A stretch of 64,000 nt of DNA from Candidatus Defluviicoccus seviourii (GCA_900609035.2 UXAT02000053.1:1-64000), one strand, 5' to 3'; counted from the first letter of the stretch, positions 17,317 to 25,810 are shown. Notes: a model not told the origin generated them from the sequence alone. Numbers and translations are program-made.

Positions 17317-18312
17317 TCACTCTCCCCGCAGCACGGCGGCAACGGCGTCGCGCGGGTCAAGCGCTCCGCCGAACGTCTCGGCCGCCATCTTGCGCCGCGC
17401 CAGATTGGCCGTCGCGACCGGATCGATGGCCGCGCCTGCCCGCGCCGCGACAGCCGCGGCACCGCCCGCGACCTCGCCGTAACGGATCGTCCCCGGCAGC
17501 GACTGGAGCCAGCTCGCGAACCAGGCGGCCGGCGTTTTCCGGTCTGCCTCATCCTCGCCGAAGCTGACCGTCTCGGCATCGTCGAGCCAGGTCATGAACT
17601 CGACCAGCTGCTGCCGGCCCTTCGGCACGATCTGGCCGGCCTTGACGCATGCCTCGACGATGCTCTGCGCCGTATCGCGGCGTTTCTGGGCGGCCGCCGC
17701 GGCAACGGTTTCCGAAAAGGCGGCACATTCGGCGTCAAACGCCGCGCGCTCGGCGCGCAGCGCTGCGCGATCGGCCTCGAGCCGCGCCCGCACGTCGGCG
17801 ATCTCCGCCAACAGCGCCTTGCTGGCGCTGTCTGTGGTGTCTGTGGTCGTCATGGTGCCCTCTGTTGGGGTGGATAACGCGCTCGCAAACTCGATCGTCA
17901 CCAGGCCGTCAGCGCCCGCACTGAACTGGACCGGCCTTAAGCCCTTGACCGCCGGCGGGTGAGCACCGAGGAAACCGACGTGGCGCAGGTACCACACGCC
18001 AGGAGCGGGGTTCGTCGCCGCATCGGGGGCATAAAAGCTCGCTGAAACACGCTTGAAACGGCCTTCCGCCACCATCTCTGCGAACGCCGGATCAACCTGG
18101 TGCGGGGTGGCCTCCAGCACGCCGTCGCCGGTGGCGTGCAGACTCTCGACCCAGCCGTAGGCCGGGTCGTCCATGGCGGGATGGCCGACCACCAGCGGTG
18201 CCTCGTGCACGTCCGGCGCGTAGGCCGCGGCGGTCGCCGCGATGTCGGCTGCGCTGAAGGTCAGCGTCCGGCCGCGGCTGTCGGTGTGGGTTCCAGCGCG
18301 GAAGATCTGCAT
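17317..18312 (-). CDS. Head maturation protease/scaffold, Mu gpI (gp32)
   Basis: 331 residues from ATG 18312. The N-terminal half has IFRAGTHTDSRGRTLTFSAAD, then HEAPLVVGHPAMDDPAYGWVESL and EATPHQVDPAFAEMVAEGRF, as in Mu gpI. The second half is a coiled coil (about 160-235) and a scaffold-like tail. The protease part cleaves the scaffold during head maturation. The start is uncertain: AAGGAG at 18,406-18,401 is ten bases before an in-frame ATC (18390), but no ATG, GTG or TTG follows it. A run of nine C bases lies between that point and ATG 18312. Confidence 0.85.
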   Translation of the reverse strand: MQIFRAGTHTDSRGRTLTFSAADIAATAAAYAPDVHEAPLVVGHPAMDDPAYGWVESLHATGDGVLEATPHQVDPAFAEMVAEGRFKRVSASFYAPDAATNPAPGVWYLRHVGFLGAHPPAVKGLRPVQFSAGADGLVTIEFASALSTPTEGTMTTTDTTDSASKALLAEIADVRARLEADRAALRAERAAFDAECAAFSETVAAAAAQKRRDTAQSIVEACVKAGQIVPKGRQQLVEFMTWLDDAETVSFGEDEADRKTPAAWFASWLQSLPGTIRYGEVAGGAAAVAARAGAAIDPVATANLARRKMAAETFGGALDPRDAVAAVLRGE

Positions 18313-18427
18313 GGTGCGTGGCGTGCCATCGGCTGCCGTGGCCGGGTAGGGGGTCTTGTTCCGGGGGGGGGCTTGCCTGGCGCGGGCGATGTGTGTTAGT
18401 CTCCTTACCAACGATGGCGTTGCCCCG

Positions 18428-18715
18428 TTAACCAGCGCCGGGTACTGCACCGGCCACCTCGGTGACAGAGCCACCCCTCCCCCAGACGAGCTTGCCGAGG
18501 CGCCACCGCATGAGTTGCGTCGGCGTGGCCGGAACCAACGTCCACCCCTCAAATAGCCCCGCTCTGGCGTGAGCCACAAACAGCAAGCTACCGCCGGGAA
18601 TGCCCAGGAGTTTGATGCTTCGTCGCCGGAGCACGACCTTCCCGGTGCCGCGGTGGCGTTCGAAGGTTAGCCATACCTCAAACGGCTCCTCAATCAACTC
18701 CTGGAGGAAGGGCAC
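18428..18715 (-). CDS. Orphan PBECR2-like nuclease domain (second copy, start uncertain)
   Basis: From GTG 18715 the frame gives 95 residues. PFLQELIEEPFEVWLTF and GKVVLRRRSIKLLG align with the C-terminal domain of gp30 just upstream (PLIQELIEAPQEIWVGF, GRVWLRRRYVRLV); GLFEGWTLVPAT matches GVWSGVTFLTGR. So this is a free-standing, diverged copy of the gp30 tail domain. Upstream, AGGAG and GTG at 18829 start the same frame, but a TAG at 18,799-18,797 stops it after ten codons, so the longer gene is either broken or needs readthrough. GTG 18715 has no clear RBS. It may be a displaced toxin tip or a decayed duplicate. Confidence 0.6.
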   Translation of the reverse strand: MPFLQELIEEPFEVWLTFERHRGTGKVVLRRRSIKLLGIPGGSLLFVAHARAGLFEGWTLVPATPTQLMRWRLGKLVWGRGGSVTEVAGAVPGAG

Positions 18716-18907
18716 GGCCGGGGCTCGTCGCCGATCCCCGCGGGCGGGCCGGCGCGGCGTAGCGCGCGGATGGCTGATGCACCGGGCACCGACGCCCTAG
18801 ACTCCGGTGCCCCTGCTTGGTATCTTCACGCTTGCTCCTGGCGGGAGGGCCGCACCCTATCGATCGCCGGCTGCGACGTGACCCCGTGCGGGGTGTCATA
18901 GTCCCCA

Positions 18908-20140
18908 TCACCCATCACGGAACACCCGCAGCCCCGAGCGCAATGCCCGGATAGCGGAAACGCCCCTCCCCGTCAGAAACGTCACCCCGCTCCACACGCC
19001 ACCATCCAGGTCGCCGACGAGGCCGATGACGCGGGTCTTATCAACCGACACCAGGCGGACATAACGCCGACGCAACCACACCCGCCCAGTCACCGCGGAG
19101 CGGGCGAAACCAACCCAAATTTCCTGCGGCGCCTCAATAAGCTCCTGAATCAGTGGAAAGAAGCGCTCCCGACGCGCCTTCTTGCGATCCGGCTCAGCGA
19201 GGATGTGTGTCGCAATGGCTTCACTGACCCGCACCCGCTGCCCCATCGGGTCGGTGTACGTCTTCTCCGTGCCGCCGAGAACCCGCCGCAGCGTGGCGCG
19301 CACCCCGTTGTCGTCGGCTGCCGCGTCAGCCATGGCGCGCATCGCAGCGACTGGATCGAGCTTTGAGGGTGCCGGCTCGAGGCCTGGGCTGCGGCCGCCG
19401 ACATGGAGCGCCTCCCACGGGCCGTGCCGCTCCATCGCCGTCAGCTCGGGCTCGACCCCGGCCGCAATCCCCGCATTGTGCCCCCCGAAGCCGGGGTCAA
19501 TCCCCTCCGGTGTCTCGACCCGGCCGCGGCCCTTGATCTCCTTGGGCACCATCTTGACCTCGGGTGCCTTGGTCACCGCGAGGCCGCGGCGCTTCAGGTC
19601 CGCATCCGAGAGCTGCACCACCTGACACCTGCAATACCAGCCGTTCGGCGGGTAGTGCGTCTGCCAGAACGGGTGATCCACGGGGAGGATGGTGCCGTGC
19701 CAGTCCTCGTGTTCCTGGCGGGTGGAGCTGTCGAGCACGGCCGTGTAGCGCAGGTACGGCCGCCGCTCCTTCAGCCGCTGGATCTGCTGCCAGCGGCCGG
19801 CCGCCCGCGCGGAACGCAAATTCGTGTCATAAATCACCCGCGCCCGCCAGCGGCGGGCTTTTTTCGTCCCCTCGCCGGTCCAGCCGGTCCAGCCGTGTTT
19901 GGCCACGATCTCCTCGAACCGGGCGCGGAAATCCCGCGCCGTCGTGCCATCCGCCAGCGCCTGGGTCACCGCCTGGTGCAGGTCCGCCAGCAGCTCGTCC
20001 CGCATCGCCCCGGCGACGACGAAGGCGCGCGCATGCATCCCCTCCCACAGGTCCGTCCAGCTGCGGGTCGGCAGGTCGACTTTTTTCCGGAGGTAGTCAA
20101 TCGCCTCCTCAAACGGCACGCCGGTGACAGGATCGGGCAT
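18908..20140 (-). CDS. Minor head protein, Mu gp30 (gpF/SPP1 gp7 type) with PBECR2 nuclease-like tail
   Basis: 410 residues. Residues 1-180 are the phage minor head domain: DLWEGMHARAFVVAGAM near 30-47, ARVIYDTNLRSARAAGRW near 100-117, and the family motif PPNGWYCRCQVVQL near 164-177. After a linker (about 190-300), residues about 308-400 (THILAEPDRKKARRERFFPLIQELIEAPQEIW, then LRRRYVRLVSVDKTRVIGLVGDLDGGVWSGV) fit the PBECR2 group of Barnase/EndoU/ColicinE5-D/RelE-like nucleases. In polyvalent phage head proteins this domain is thought to enter the host with DNA. It starts one base after the portal stop. Confidence 0.85.
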   Translation of the reverse strand: MPDPVTGVPFEEAIDYLRKKVDLPTRSWTDLWEGMHARAFVVAGAMRDELLADLHQAVTQALADGTTARDFRARFEEIVAKHGWTGWTGEGTKKARRWRARVIYDTNLRSARAAGRWQQIQRLKERRPYLRYTAVLDSSTRQEHEDWHGTILPVDHPFWQTHYPPNGWYCRCQVVQLSDADLKRRGLAVTKAPEVKMVPKEIKGRGRVETPEGIDPGFGGHNAGIAAGVEPELTAMERHGPWEALHVGGRSPGLEPAPSKLDPVAAMRAMADAAADDNGVRATLRRVLGGTEKTYTDPMGQRVRVSEAIATHILAEPDRKKARRERFFPLIQELIEAPQEIWVGFARSAVTGRVWLRRRYVRLVSVDKTRVIGLVGDLDGGVWSGVTFLTGRGVSAIRALRSGLRVFRDG

Positions 20141-21643
20141 CTAGGCCCCTGCCTTGCCGTCCAACAGCGCCTCGCCGTCCGTGCGCGCAATCACCAGCGC
20201 CTGGCCGATCGCATCCGCCAGGCCGTCGATGCCGAGCTCCGGGTACAGCGCTAACAGCCGTTCGCTGACCGCGGCGAGGTCATCGCCCGCGTCCTCGAGC
20301 GCGGCCCGGATCTGCGCGATCAGCTGATCGATGGCCGGTGCGGTCATCGCCTCCAGCCGGTCCACCAGCGGGTCGACCCGGTCCGTGATTGGCTCATCAT
20401 CACCCTCGGCCAGGTCAGCGGTAGGGTCGGTGGCTGTGGCGGGCAAGCCCCCCGATCCCTCTTCGATCCGCTCGTAGCCCTCGCCGTAGACTTCCGCCAC
20501 CCGGTCGGCCGTCGGCCGGTAGCCGACTTCAACCAGGAGCTTGTCCCGCTGCGCGAGCGCCGCCAGGTCTTCCGGCGGCTCGACGTTGCGCCACACCCTG
20601 GGTGGCGCCGCGGCCGGGAAGTTCCATTGGCACCACGGCGTGACGACCTGGGTGTTGAAGCTCTGGCAGATCAGGTCCGCATCGGCCTCAATGATCTCGT
20701 TGCGCACATCCGCGTGCACCTGCGCTTGGGCGCGCGAGGAGCCATCGTCGGTCGTCATCGTCTGTGAGAGGATGACTTTGGCGATGGCAGCATCCCAATG
20801 ACGGCAGAAGGCCTGGAAATCACCGCCCGAAGAGCGCTTGGCTTCGATCAGCTCGATCCGGCAGCCTTCCGGGATCGCGACCGCCTGCTCCAGCGCCACC
20901 GCCTGGCAGGCAGCAAGCAGCGTGTCGATGGCCGGATCCAGCGCCGTCGGCGGGTGATAGCCAGCGACCGTCGGCGCGGCGAACTTTTCCAGCGCGATCG
21001 CCCACATCCTGGCCGCATTGCGCTTCAGCCACACCGGCCAGTAGAGCGCCGCCGCCAGGCCAATCCCGTAGGGGTCGTCCGCGTGCTCTGCGCCGTAGGT
21101 GTAACACCAGAACTTGGCCGGCGGCAGCAGCTCACCGCGCAGGGCGCCGCGGGTCAGGAGCCGCAAGTTGCCATCGACATCGAACACGAAGCGCTCGACC
21201 TGCCGCGGCCGGATGTCCGCAATCGCCACCCGGTCGCCGTCCGGCGCCCACAAAATCTCCGCGACAGCGAGGCCGTAAAAGACACCCAGCAGCATCTGCC
21301 GGGTGATCCGGTCGAAATCGAGCCGGTCAAGCTCGGCCCGAAGCGCCTCGGCCGCCGTGCGGTCGGTGCGCCGGTCGCTCGCGGGCTCGACCTCCCACTC
21401 CGTCGATGTCAGCGCCATCACCCGCTGCTGCCAGCAGGCGGCCACCTGGTCGTCCTGCAACAGCGCCCTGTAGGCCTGGATCTGGCCGCCGATGGCTGTG
21501 AGCGTCGCGTCGCGCCGGGGGATGAGCTCCCCCAGCCAGCCGCCGGTGATGCCGGTGTCGCGGCGGGCTGAGGCGGTCTCGCCCAGCAGCGGCCGCCGTG
21601 GGAGTTGCAGCCGGTTGCCGTCGGGGCCGTAGATTACCGCCAT
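20141..21643 (-). CDS. Portal protein, Mu gp29 / DUF935
   Basis: 500 residues from ATG 21643, which overlaps the terminase stop by ten bases and has AGGA upstream. It carries GGWLGELIPRRDATLTAIGGQ, CWQQRVMALTSTEWEVEPAS, the long LLGVFYGLAVAEILW and IRPRQVERFVFD, then AHADDPYGIGL-type residues. All are hallmarks of DUF935 portal proteins. It forms the dodecameric portal at one vertex and works with gp28 during packaging. The C-terminal 100 residues are acidic. Confidence 0.94.
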   Translation of the reverse strand: MAVIYGPDGNRLQLPRRPLLGETASARRDTGITGGWLGELIPRRDATLTAIGGQIQAYRALLQDDQVAACWQQRVMALTSTEWEVEPASDRRTDRTAAEALRAELDRLDFDRITRQMLLGVFYGLAVAEILWAPDGDRVAIADIRPRQVERFVFDVDGNLRLLTRGALRGELLPPAKFWCYTYGAEHADDPYGIGLAAALYWPVWLKRNAARMWAIALEKFAAPTVAGYHPPTALDPAIDTLLAACQAVALEQAVAIPEGCRIELIEAKRSSGGDFQAFCRHWDAAIAKVILSQTMTTDDGSSRAQAQVHADVRNEIIEADADLICQSFNTQVVTPWCQWNFPAAAPPRVWRNVEPPEDLAALAQRDKLLVEVGYRPTADRVAEVYGEGYERIEEGSGGLPATATDPTADLAEGDDEPITDRVDPLVDRLEAMTAPAIDQLIAQIRAALEDAGDDLAAVSERLLALYPELGIDGLADAIGQALVIARTDGEALLDGKAGA

Positions 21644-23223
21644 GGGGTTTGTCCTGCCGTCGGGCGCGCCATCGTGAGTGGCGTCGCGAGCCCACGCATC
21701 CCCCACCCGCCGATCGCCCACGGCCACGGTGCGCATGCCGGCCGCTCATGGCCGGCCGCCCGGTAGCCGATGGGCACGCCGACCAGCGCCGAGGCGACGA
21801 ACGCCAGCGCGTGCGCGATCGCCGCGTCCGCGTGCCGCTCCCCGCTTGCCGTGCGGGTGCGCGCCGGCGGCGGTTGGATGATGCCGTTCACGCGCTGCAG
21901 CGCGCGGTGGTCGTCGTAGATGTCGCGATCACGCGGGATGCGGGTCATATCGTCCTCGAAGGCGGCGATCAGCCGCGGCATGTGGTCGCGGTACCAGGCT
22001 TGCCAGCCCTGATCGATGCCGACCCGGGTCCATAGCGTCAGCCCGTAGCGCTGTGCGGTCTCCTCCGCCAGCACGGCGCCGATGCCGGCGGCATCGAGCG
22101 CGCCGCCGCTTAAGCGGGGGAGCGCGTCAAGCGTCCACCACAGGATCTGCCGCTGCTGCTCCCACGGCACGGTGCGGAGCTCGATGACGCACGGCGGCCG
22201 GCGCCGCATGTCACGCCCCACCTGCAACGGCCAAATCACCGTCAGGTCGCTCTGCCGGCCAAAGTCGACGCCGACCCAGGTCGGGCAGTCCTGCGGCGCC
22301 GCCAAGAGTGCCGGACGGACAGAACGCTCCCACCAGGCGCGCACGGCGGCCTCCCGGTCGGCCGCCGGCAGCACCGTCATGCCGGCCGCGCCCGCGAAGC
22401 GCAGCACAGGGATAGCCCCCTCCTGCCGCGCCTCGATCAGGGTACCGGGCAGCACGGTGCCGGATGAGGATTGAGGGATGCAGTCCAGCTCCTGCGCCGG
22501 GTCGCGCTGCTGGGCGCGGATTTCCGCCTCCCAGGCCGCTTCGGCCGCCTCGGACCAGGGCCGGCCGGTAACGAGACAGATCCGGCGGTAGAGGCCGTCC
22601 GCGAGCGCGTCCGAAAACGTGGTCGTCAGCAGGTGGTAGGGCACGCGGCCGGAGCGGATATCGGTGACGAGCTGATTGAACGCGCTGCCCTCACCGTTGT
22701 GGGAGCTCAACACCAGCACCCGCCCGCCCCAGATCAGGAGCGGCGTGGCGGCCGCAAGGAGACCGCTTAAGTCGTCGTGAAAGGCCGCTTCGTCGAGGAT
22801 CACCAGGCCCTGCTTGCCGCGCAGGTTGCGCGGCCGGGAGGATAGCGCCAGGATTTCATAGCGTGATGCAAAAACGATCCGGAACGCCTTGATATCGCGC
22901 GCGTCCGTCGCGAACAGCGTCTCCTCGACCGCGGTGGCGGCGAGGCTGATCGCGCGCGCCCACATCGCGCACGCGTCGATGAACTCCCGCGTCATGTCCT
23001 CCGAATAGCCGATGTAGAGCACATCCATGCCGCCCGCGGCGCGGGCAGCCCCGGCGGTCAGCACGGCCGCGGCGGCAATCCCCCAGGTGGCGCCGATGCG
23101 CCGGCTCTTCTCCCACACCACCACCGGGTGGTCAGCCAATGCCCGCACCGCCGCTTGCTGATAGGGCAGCAGCACCGCCGGCAGCGGCTGGCCGGCCAGT
23201 GCATCGGGGAGGTGCGCCGTCAC
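21634..23223 (-). CDS. Terminase large subunit, Mu gp28
   Basis: 529 residues from GTG 23223, which shares GTGA with the gp27 stop. Walker A-like EKSRRIGATWG lies at residues 38-48, and Walker B VILDEAAFHDD at about 141-151. The RNase H-type nuclease starts near residue 350 (GVDFGRQSDLTVIWPL) and continues with ADAAIAHALA near 485. It pumps DNA into the head and makes the headful cut. The longer open frame to 23595 is antisense-type shadow within gp27. Confidence 0.95.
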   Translation of the reverse strand: MTAHLPDALAGQPLPAVLLPYQQAAVRALADHPVVVWEKSRRIGATWGIAAAAVLTAGAARAAGGMDVLYIGYSEDMTREFIDACAMWARAISLAATAVEETLFATDARDIKAFRIVFASRYEILALSSRPRNLRGKQGLVILDEAAFHDDLSGLLAAATPLLIWGGRVLVLSSHNGEGSAFNQLVTDIRSGRVPYHLLTTTFSDALADGLYRRICLVTGRPWSEAAEAAWEAEIRAQQRDPAQELDCIPQSSSGTVLPGTLIEARQEGAIPVLRFAGAAGMTVLPAADREAAVRAWWERSVRPALLAAPQDCPTWVGVDFGRQSDLTVIWPLQVGRDMRRRPPCVIELRTVPWEQQRQILWWTLDALPRLSGGALDAAGIGAVLAEETAQRYGLTLWTRVGIDQGWQAWYRDHMPRLIAAFEDDMTRIPRDRDIYDDHRALQRVNGIIQPPPARTRTASGERHADAAIAHALAFVASALVGVPIGYRAAGHERPACAPWPWAIGGWGMRGLATPLTMARPTAGQTPWR

Positions 23224-23750
23224 GCCCCTACACCCAGGATCGTCGCCTTGATCGCCTCGATCGTGCCTGCCGAGAGGCCCTGCATCGCGGGGTTCGCCGC
23301 CACCTCGGCCGCCGCCCGCTCCCGCGCCTCGGCCGCCGCCAGCGCGCGGACCCGCTCGGTGTAGGCAGCGTCCGTCCGCAGGGTCTGGCTTAAGTCCTTG
23401 ACCGCGCGCGCCAGGTGCGCGTGCTCCGCCGCCGAGAGTCCATCCGCCTCGCTCAAGGCCTCGAACATGCCGGTCCCGATCAGCTCCGCGATCAGGCGGA
23501 CCTGCCGGTTCTCGCCGGCTGCGCCCAGGCGCTCGATCAAGGCTTCGGTCACCTGGCGCGATTGCAGCATCCGTTCCGAGACGCGGTCCAGCCATTGCGT
23601 GTGCCGGCCCAGGGCTGAGCGGGAGACCTCTACGTCGAGCGTCCGCAGGTGATCGAGGATCTCATCGATGGTGCGGCCCTGGCCGCGCAGCTTGCCGATC
23701 AGCTCACGCGCCGCCTCCGGGAGCCGGTCGATCGAGGAAGGGCGCGCCAC
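23220..23750 (-). CDS. Terminase small subunit-like, Mu gp27 / DUF3486
   Basis: 176 residues. It begins (GTG) MARPSSIDRLPEAARELIGKL and continues RTIDEILDHLRTLDVEVSRSALGRHTQ, a small helix-turn-helix region typical of DUF3486 before gp28. The rest is helical with AEHAHLARAVKDLSQT. It would recognise pac DNA and activate gp28. It shares the operon tightly with gp28. Confidence 0.9.
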   Translation of the reverse strand: MARPSSIDRLPEAARELIGKLRGQGRTIDEILDHLRTLDVEVSRSALGRHTQWLDRVSERMLQSRQVTEALIERLGAAGENRQVRLIAELIGTGMFEALSEADGLSAAEHAHLARAVKDLSQTLRTDAAYTERVRALAAAEARERAAAEVAANPAMQGLSAGTIEAIKATILGVGA

Positions 23751-23766
23751 GGCGGCGGCGGCCCGG

Positions 23767-24063
23767 TCAGAGCCGCTCTGGGCGCGCTACGCCCTCGCGG
23801 CTGTCCTCGCCGGCTGCCACGTCGCGCCCGGCCTGAGTGATCTCGGCCATCAGGTAGAAGCCGATACGGCTCGCCGTCACCAGCGCCTCGCCGTGCAGCC
23901 AGGTGACGTCGGCATCGACGGTCGCGCGCGGCGTGCGCAGGCCTGCGTTGTCCAGGGCCCTGTCGATAATCGCGGTGTTCAACACGCCGCCGGGGATCGC
24001 CGCCAGAATCTGCAAGATCGCCAGCCGGCGCTGAGCCGCTAGGAGTTCCGCCAAGGCCGTCAT
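23767..24063 (-). CDS. VpaChn25_0724-family winged-helix phage protein (gp26 position)
   Basis: 98 residues. AAQRRLAILQILAAIPGGVLNTAIIDRALD begins a winged helix, then RATVDADVTWLHGEALV and AEITQAGRDVAAGEDSREGVARP close it. The pattern matches the VpaChn25_0724 family found in Mu-like and other phages just ahead of gp27. Function unknown; its fold suggests DNA binding. It overlaps the gene before it by four bases (ATGA). Confidence 0.85.
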   Translation of the reverse strand: MTALAELLAAQRRLAILQILAAIPGGVLNTAIIDRALDNAGLRTPRATVDADVTWLHGEALVTASRIGFYLMAEITQAGRDVAAGEDSREGVARPERL

Positions 24064-24524
24064 CCGCGCCGCTCGATCAGCAACGCCTCTTCGTGCCGGC
24101 CCAGCTGGCCTTCAAACCGCCGCATCAGCTGCTCCAAGCCGTCGATCTTCGAGCCCACCGCCTGGATATTCCCCCCCAGGGTGGTGACCTGAATCGCCAA
24201 CGCGTGAACATCCCGGGTTCCAGGCGTTTGTTCCAGCCTGGACTGGATCGCCTTCACTTCCGTATTCACCCCTTCAATCCTCTCGTGCAGGGTGCCGACT
24301 CGCTTGCGGGTGTCGATGTGCTCGTTGCTGAGACGCTCCAGCAGCTGCTGCTCTTCCGCCGCGTGCCCGCGCAGGTGGTCCTTGAGCTCGGCTGCGTCCT
24401 GCGCGAACCGCCCCGTCGCCTGCCGCAGGATCTGCCACACGGCGGCCGCCAGCACGGTCACCAGAATGCCGCCGCCCGCGAGGCCGATCTGAATCAACTG
24501 ACCGATCGGCACCTGTTGGTCCAT
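24060..24524 (-). CDS. Membrane-anchored coiled-coil protein (DUF2730-like, gp25 position)
   Basis: 154 residues. One N-terminal membrane helix (IQIGLAGGGILVTVLAAAVWQIL, about residues 11-33) is followed by about 110 residues of heptad coiled coil (LKDHLRGHAAEEQQLLERL, EGVNTEVKAIQSRLEQ). This fits the phage gp25/DUF2730-type proteins between lysis and terminase genes. It might be a spanin-like or lysis accessory protein. No lipobox was seen. Confidence 0.7.
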   Translation of the reverse strand: MDQQVPIGQLIQIGLAGGGILVTVLAAAVWQILRQATGRFAQDAAELKDHLRGHAAEEQQLLERLSNEHIDTRKRVGTLHERIEGVNTEVKAIQSRLEQTPGTRDVHALAIQVTTLGGNIQAVGSKIDGLEQLMRRFEGQLGRHEEALLIERRG

Positions 24525-24537
24525 GGCGGGGAGTTTC

Positions 24538-24780
24538 CTAAAACGTCCAGGGCCGCGTCGCGACGGCGCGGCGCCAGAAGGCCCCGATCAACCCGAGCCA
24601 CGTCAACGGATCGCCGCCGGCGGCGATGCTGCCGGCCAGCTCGGGCGCCAGCGTGTCCGAGAAGAACCGCTGGCCGCCACCGCCGGGCGCGAACGCGGCC
24701 TCGACGATCTGGCCCACGGCCGCGATGACGAGGGACCAAAAAGTCCCAGACCGCCAGAAGGGGGTACGCTCGCTGCTCAT
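24538..24780 (-). CDS. Small hydrophobic protein, candidate holin
   Basis: 80 residues, starting in the stop of the endolysin-like gene (ATGA). A hydrophobic helix follows the first ten residues (WRSGTFWSLVIAAVGQIVEAAF) and a weaker one lies near residue 60 (LTWLGLIGAFWRR). Size, position right after a muralytic-type gene and charged C-terminus are consistent with a holin. No holin family motif was recognised. Confidence 0.55.
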   Translation of the reverse strand: MSSERTPFWRSGTFWSLVIAAVGQIVEAAFAPGGGGQRFFSDTLAPELAGSIAAGGDPLTWLGLIGAFWRRAVATRPWTF

Positions 24781-25274
24781 TTACCGTCTCCACAGTACTT
24801 CCGATAACTGCGTGTCCAGCCGACAGCCGTCCCTTTGCCGTGGTCTGTATTGTAATATTTCTTGTAGTATTGCCCCAGCGCCACCAGGTCGTCCGCCGCC
24901 GGCAACGGCGCTGGCGCCCGCCAGTAGACGAGCCGCGCGACGGCACAGGCAAACAGCGGGTTGGCCGTGATCTGGGCCATCAATTCTACCGGCACCGGCG
25001 GTCGGAAGTCGTTGATTGCGGCCAGGAGGTCTCCGTTCCGCCCCCTCGGCGCCGTCACGTCGCGGGCGGTCGGCGGCTCGATCTGAAAATAGCTGCGAGC
25101 AGGACCGCGGTCCTGTTCAAGTGCCTGAAGTCCGCTCTCATAGACAGCCGTGCCTATCAGCAGTCGCCGCGCAGCCTCGGACCCGAGCGCCGGGCGCACT
25201 TGCGCCAGGTGATCACACACCACATCGACGACGTGGCGGCGGAACTGACGGGCATGGCTGGCGATCGATGGCAT
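24777..25274 (-). CDS. Endolysin / lytic transglycosylase-like protein
   Basis: 165 residues. LLIGTAVYESGLQALEQDRGPARSYFQIEP near residues 38-68 resembles the catalytic-Glu region of SLT/lysozyme-like folds (ESGL, then GxxxYFQIE). The rest is helical, with KKYYNTDHGKGTAVGW near the C-terminus, also typical of phage muralytic domains. It starts immediately below a perfect dyad that may be the late promoter operator, and no obvious RBS precedes ATG 25274. It is followed by the holin candidate, which supports a role in lysis. Confidence 0.65.
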   Translation of the reverse strand: MPSIASHARQFRRHVVDVVCDHLAQVRPALGSEAARRLLIGTAVYESGLQALEQDRGPARSYFQIEPPTARDVTAPRGRNGDLLAAINDFRPPVPVELMAQITANPLFACAVARLVYWRAPAPLPAADDLVALGQYYKKYYNTDHGKGTAVGWTRSYRKYCGDGK

Positions 25275-25277
25275 TTC

Positions 25278-25299
25278 GCCATAGACCCACGACTATGGC
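25278..25299 (-). promoter_or_regulatory. Dyad between mor and the lysis operon, candidate late activator site
   Basis: GCCATAG at 25,278-25,284 and CTATGGC at 25,293-25,299 are perfect inverted arms around eight bases (ACCCACGA). It sits in the 41-base gap after the Mor-type activator gene and immediately before the endolysin start. Mu Mor and C bind dyad sites just upstream of middle and late promoters, so this may be such a site. No clear -10 box was found. Confidence 0.45.
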
Positions 25300-25315
25300 A
25301 CGGCTGGCAGGGGGT

Positions 25316-25810
25316 CTAAGCCCCCATCTGCCGTGCCACCCGGCGCACCCAGCGGACGCCGCAGCCCTCCCGCGCAGCGATCGCGGTTATGGTGTCGCCG
25401 TGGGCGAGCGCGTCCTTGACCCGGGCCCGGAACACGGCGGCCGCAAACGATCGCGCGGAAGGGACACTCAGCGGCCCCGGCCCGAGCGCCGCCACCACTT
25501 CCCGCGCGAGGTCTATCGACCCCAGCGCCTTGGTCAGTGCGTGATTGGGGCCCGGCTCCTGCGGGATCCACATCTCCCGGCCGCCGCAGGCCCGGGCGAG
25601 TGCGAGCGCCGTTGCCGGTGAAGTCACCTCCGCCAGTTGCGCCAGGACGGGCGGCAGGCTGAGTGCCGGATCATCCGCCATTCCCGGTCTCCGTTCTCGT
25701 GACGGTCGTGTGTTCTCCGCACCACTGGTCCCTACCGACGGGCGCGCCTCATCGTCGCCGCGGTGCGGGTCGAGGCGGTCTTCGCCCAGCAGTTTCAGCT
25801 TGTCACTCAC
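25316..25810 (-). CDS. Mor/C-type middle-late transcription activator
   Basis: 164 residues from GTG 25810 (GTGA overlap with gp16, AAGGAG eight bases upstream). A shorter start at ATG 25681 gives 121 residues. The Mor core occupies the C-terminal 120: LALARACGGREMWIPQEPG (as in GGGQVYIP of Mu Mor) and the C-terminal helix-turn-helix DTITAIAAREGCGVRWVRRVARQ. The N-terminal extension VSDKLKLLGEDRLDP recalls the acidic start of Mu Mor. It likely switches on lysis and morphogenesis genes. No separate C gene was seen, so it may do both steps. Confidence 0.88.
   Translation of the reverse strand: MSDKLKLLGEDRLDPHRGDDEARPSVGTSGAENTRPSRERRPGMADDPALSLPPVLAQLAEVTSPATALALARACGGREMWIPQEPGPNHALTKALGSIDLAREVVAALGPGPLSVPSARSFAAAVFRARVKDALAHGDTITAIAAREGCGVRWVRRVARQMGA

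Noticed and set aside
15989..17482. 497-residue plus-strand open frame antisense to the capsid and decoration genes
   Set aside because: His/Arg/Gly-rich and without motifs; opposite strand carries recognised phage genes.
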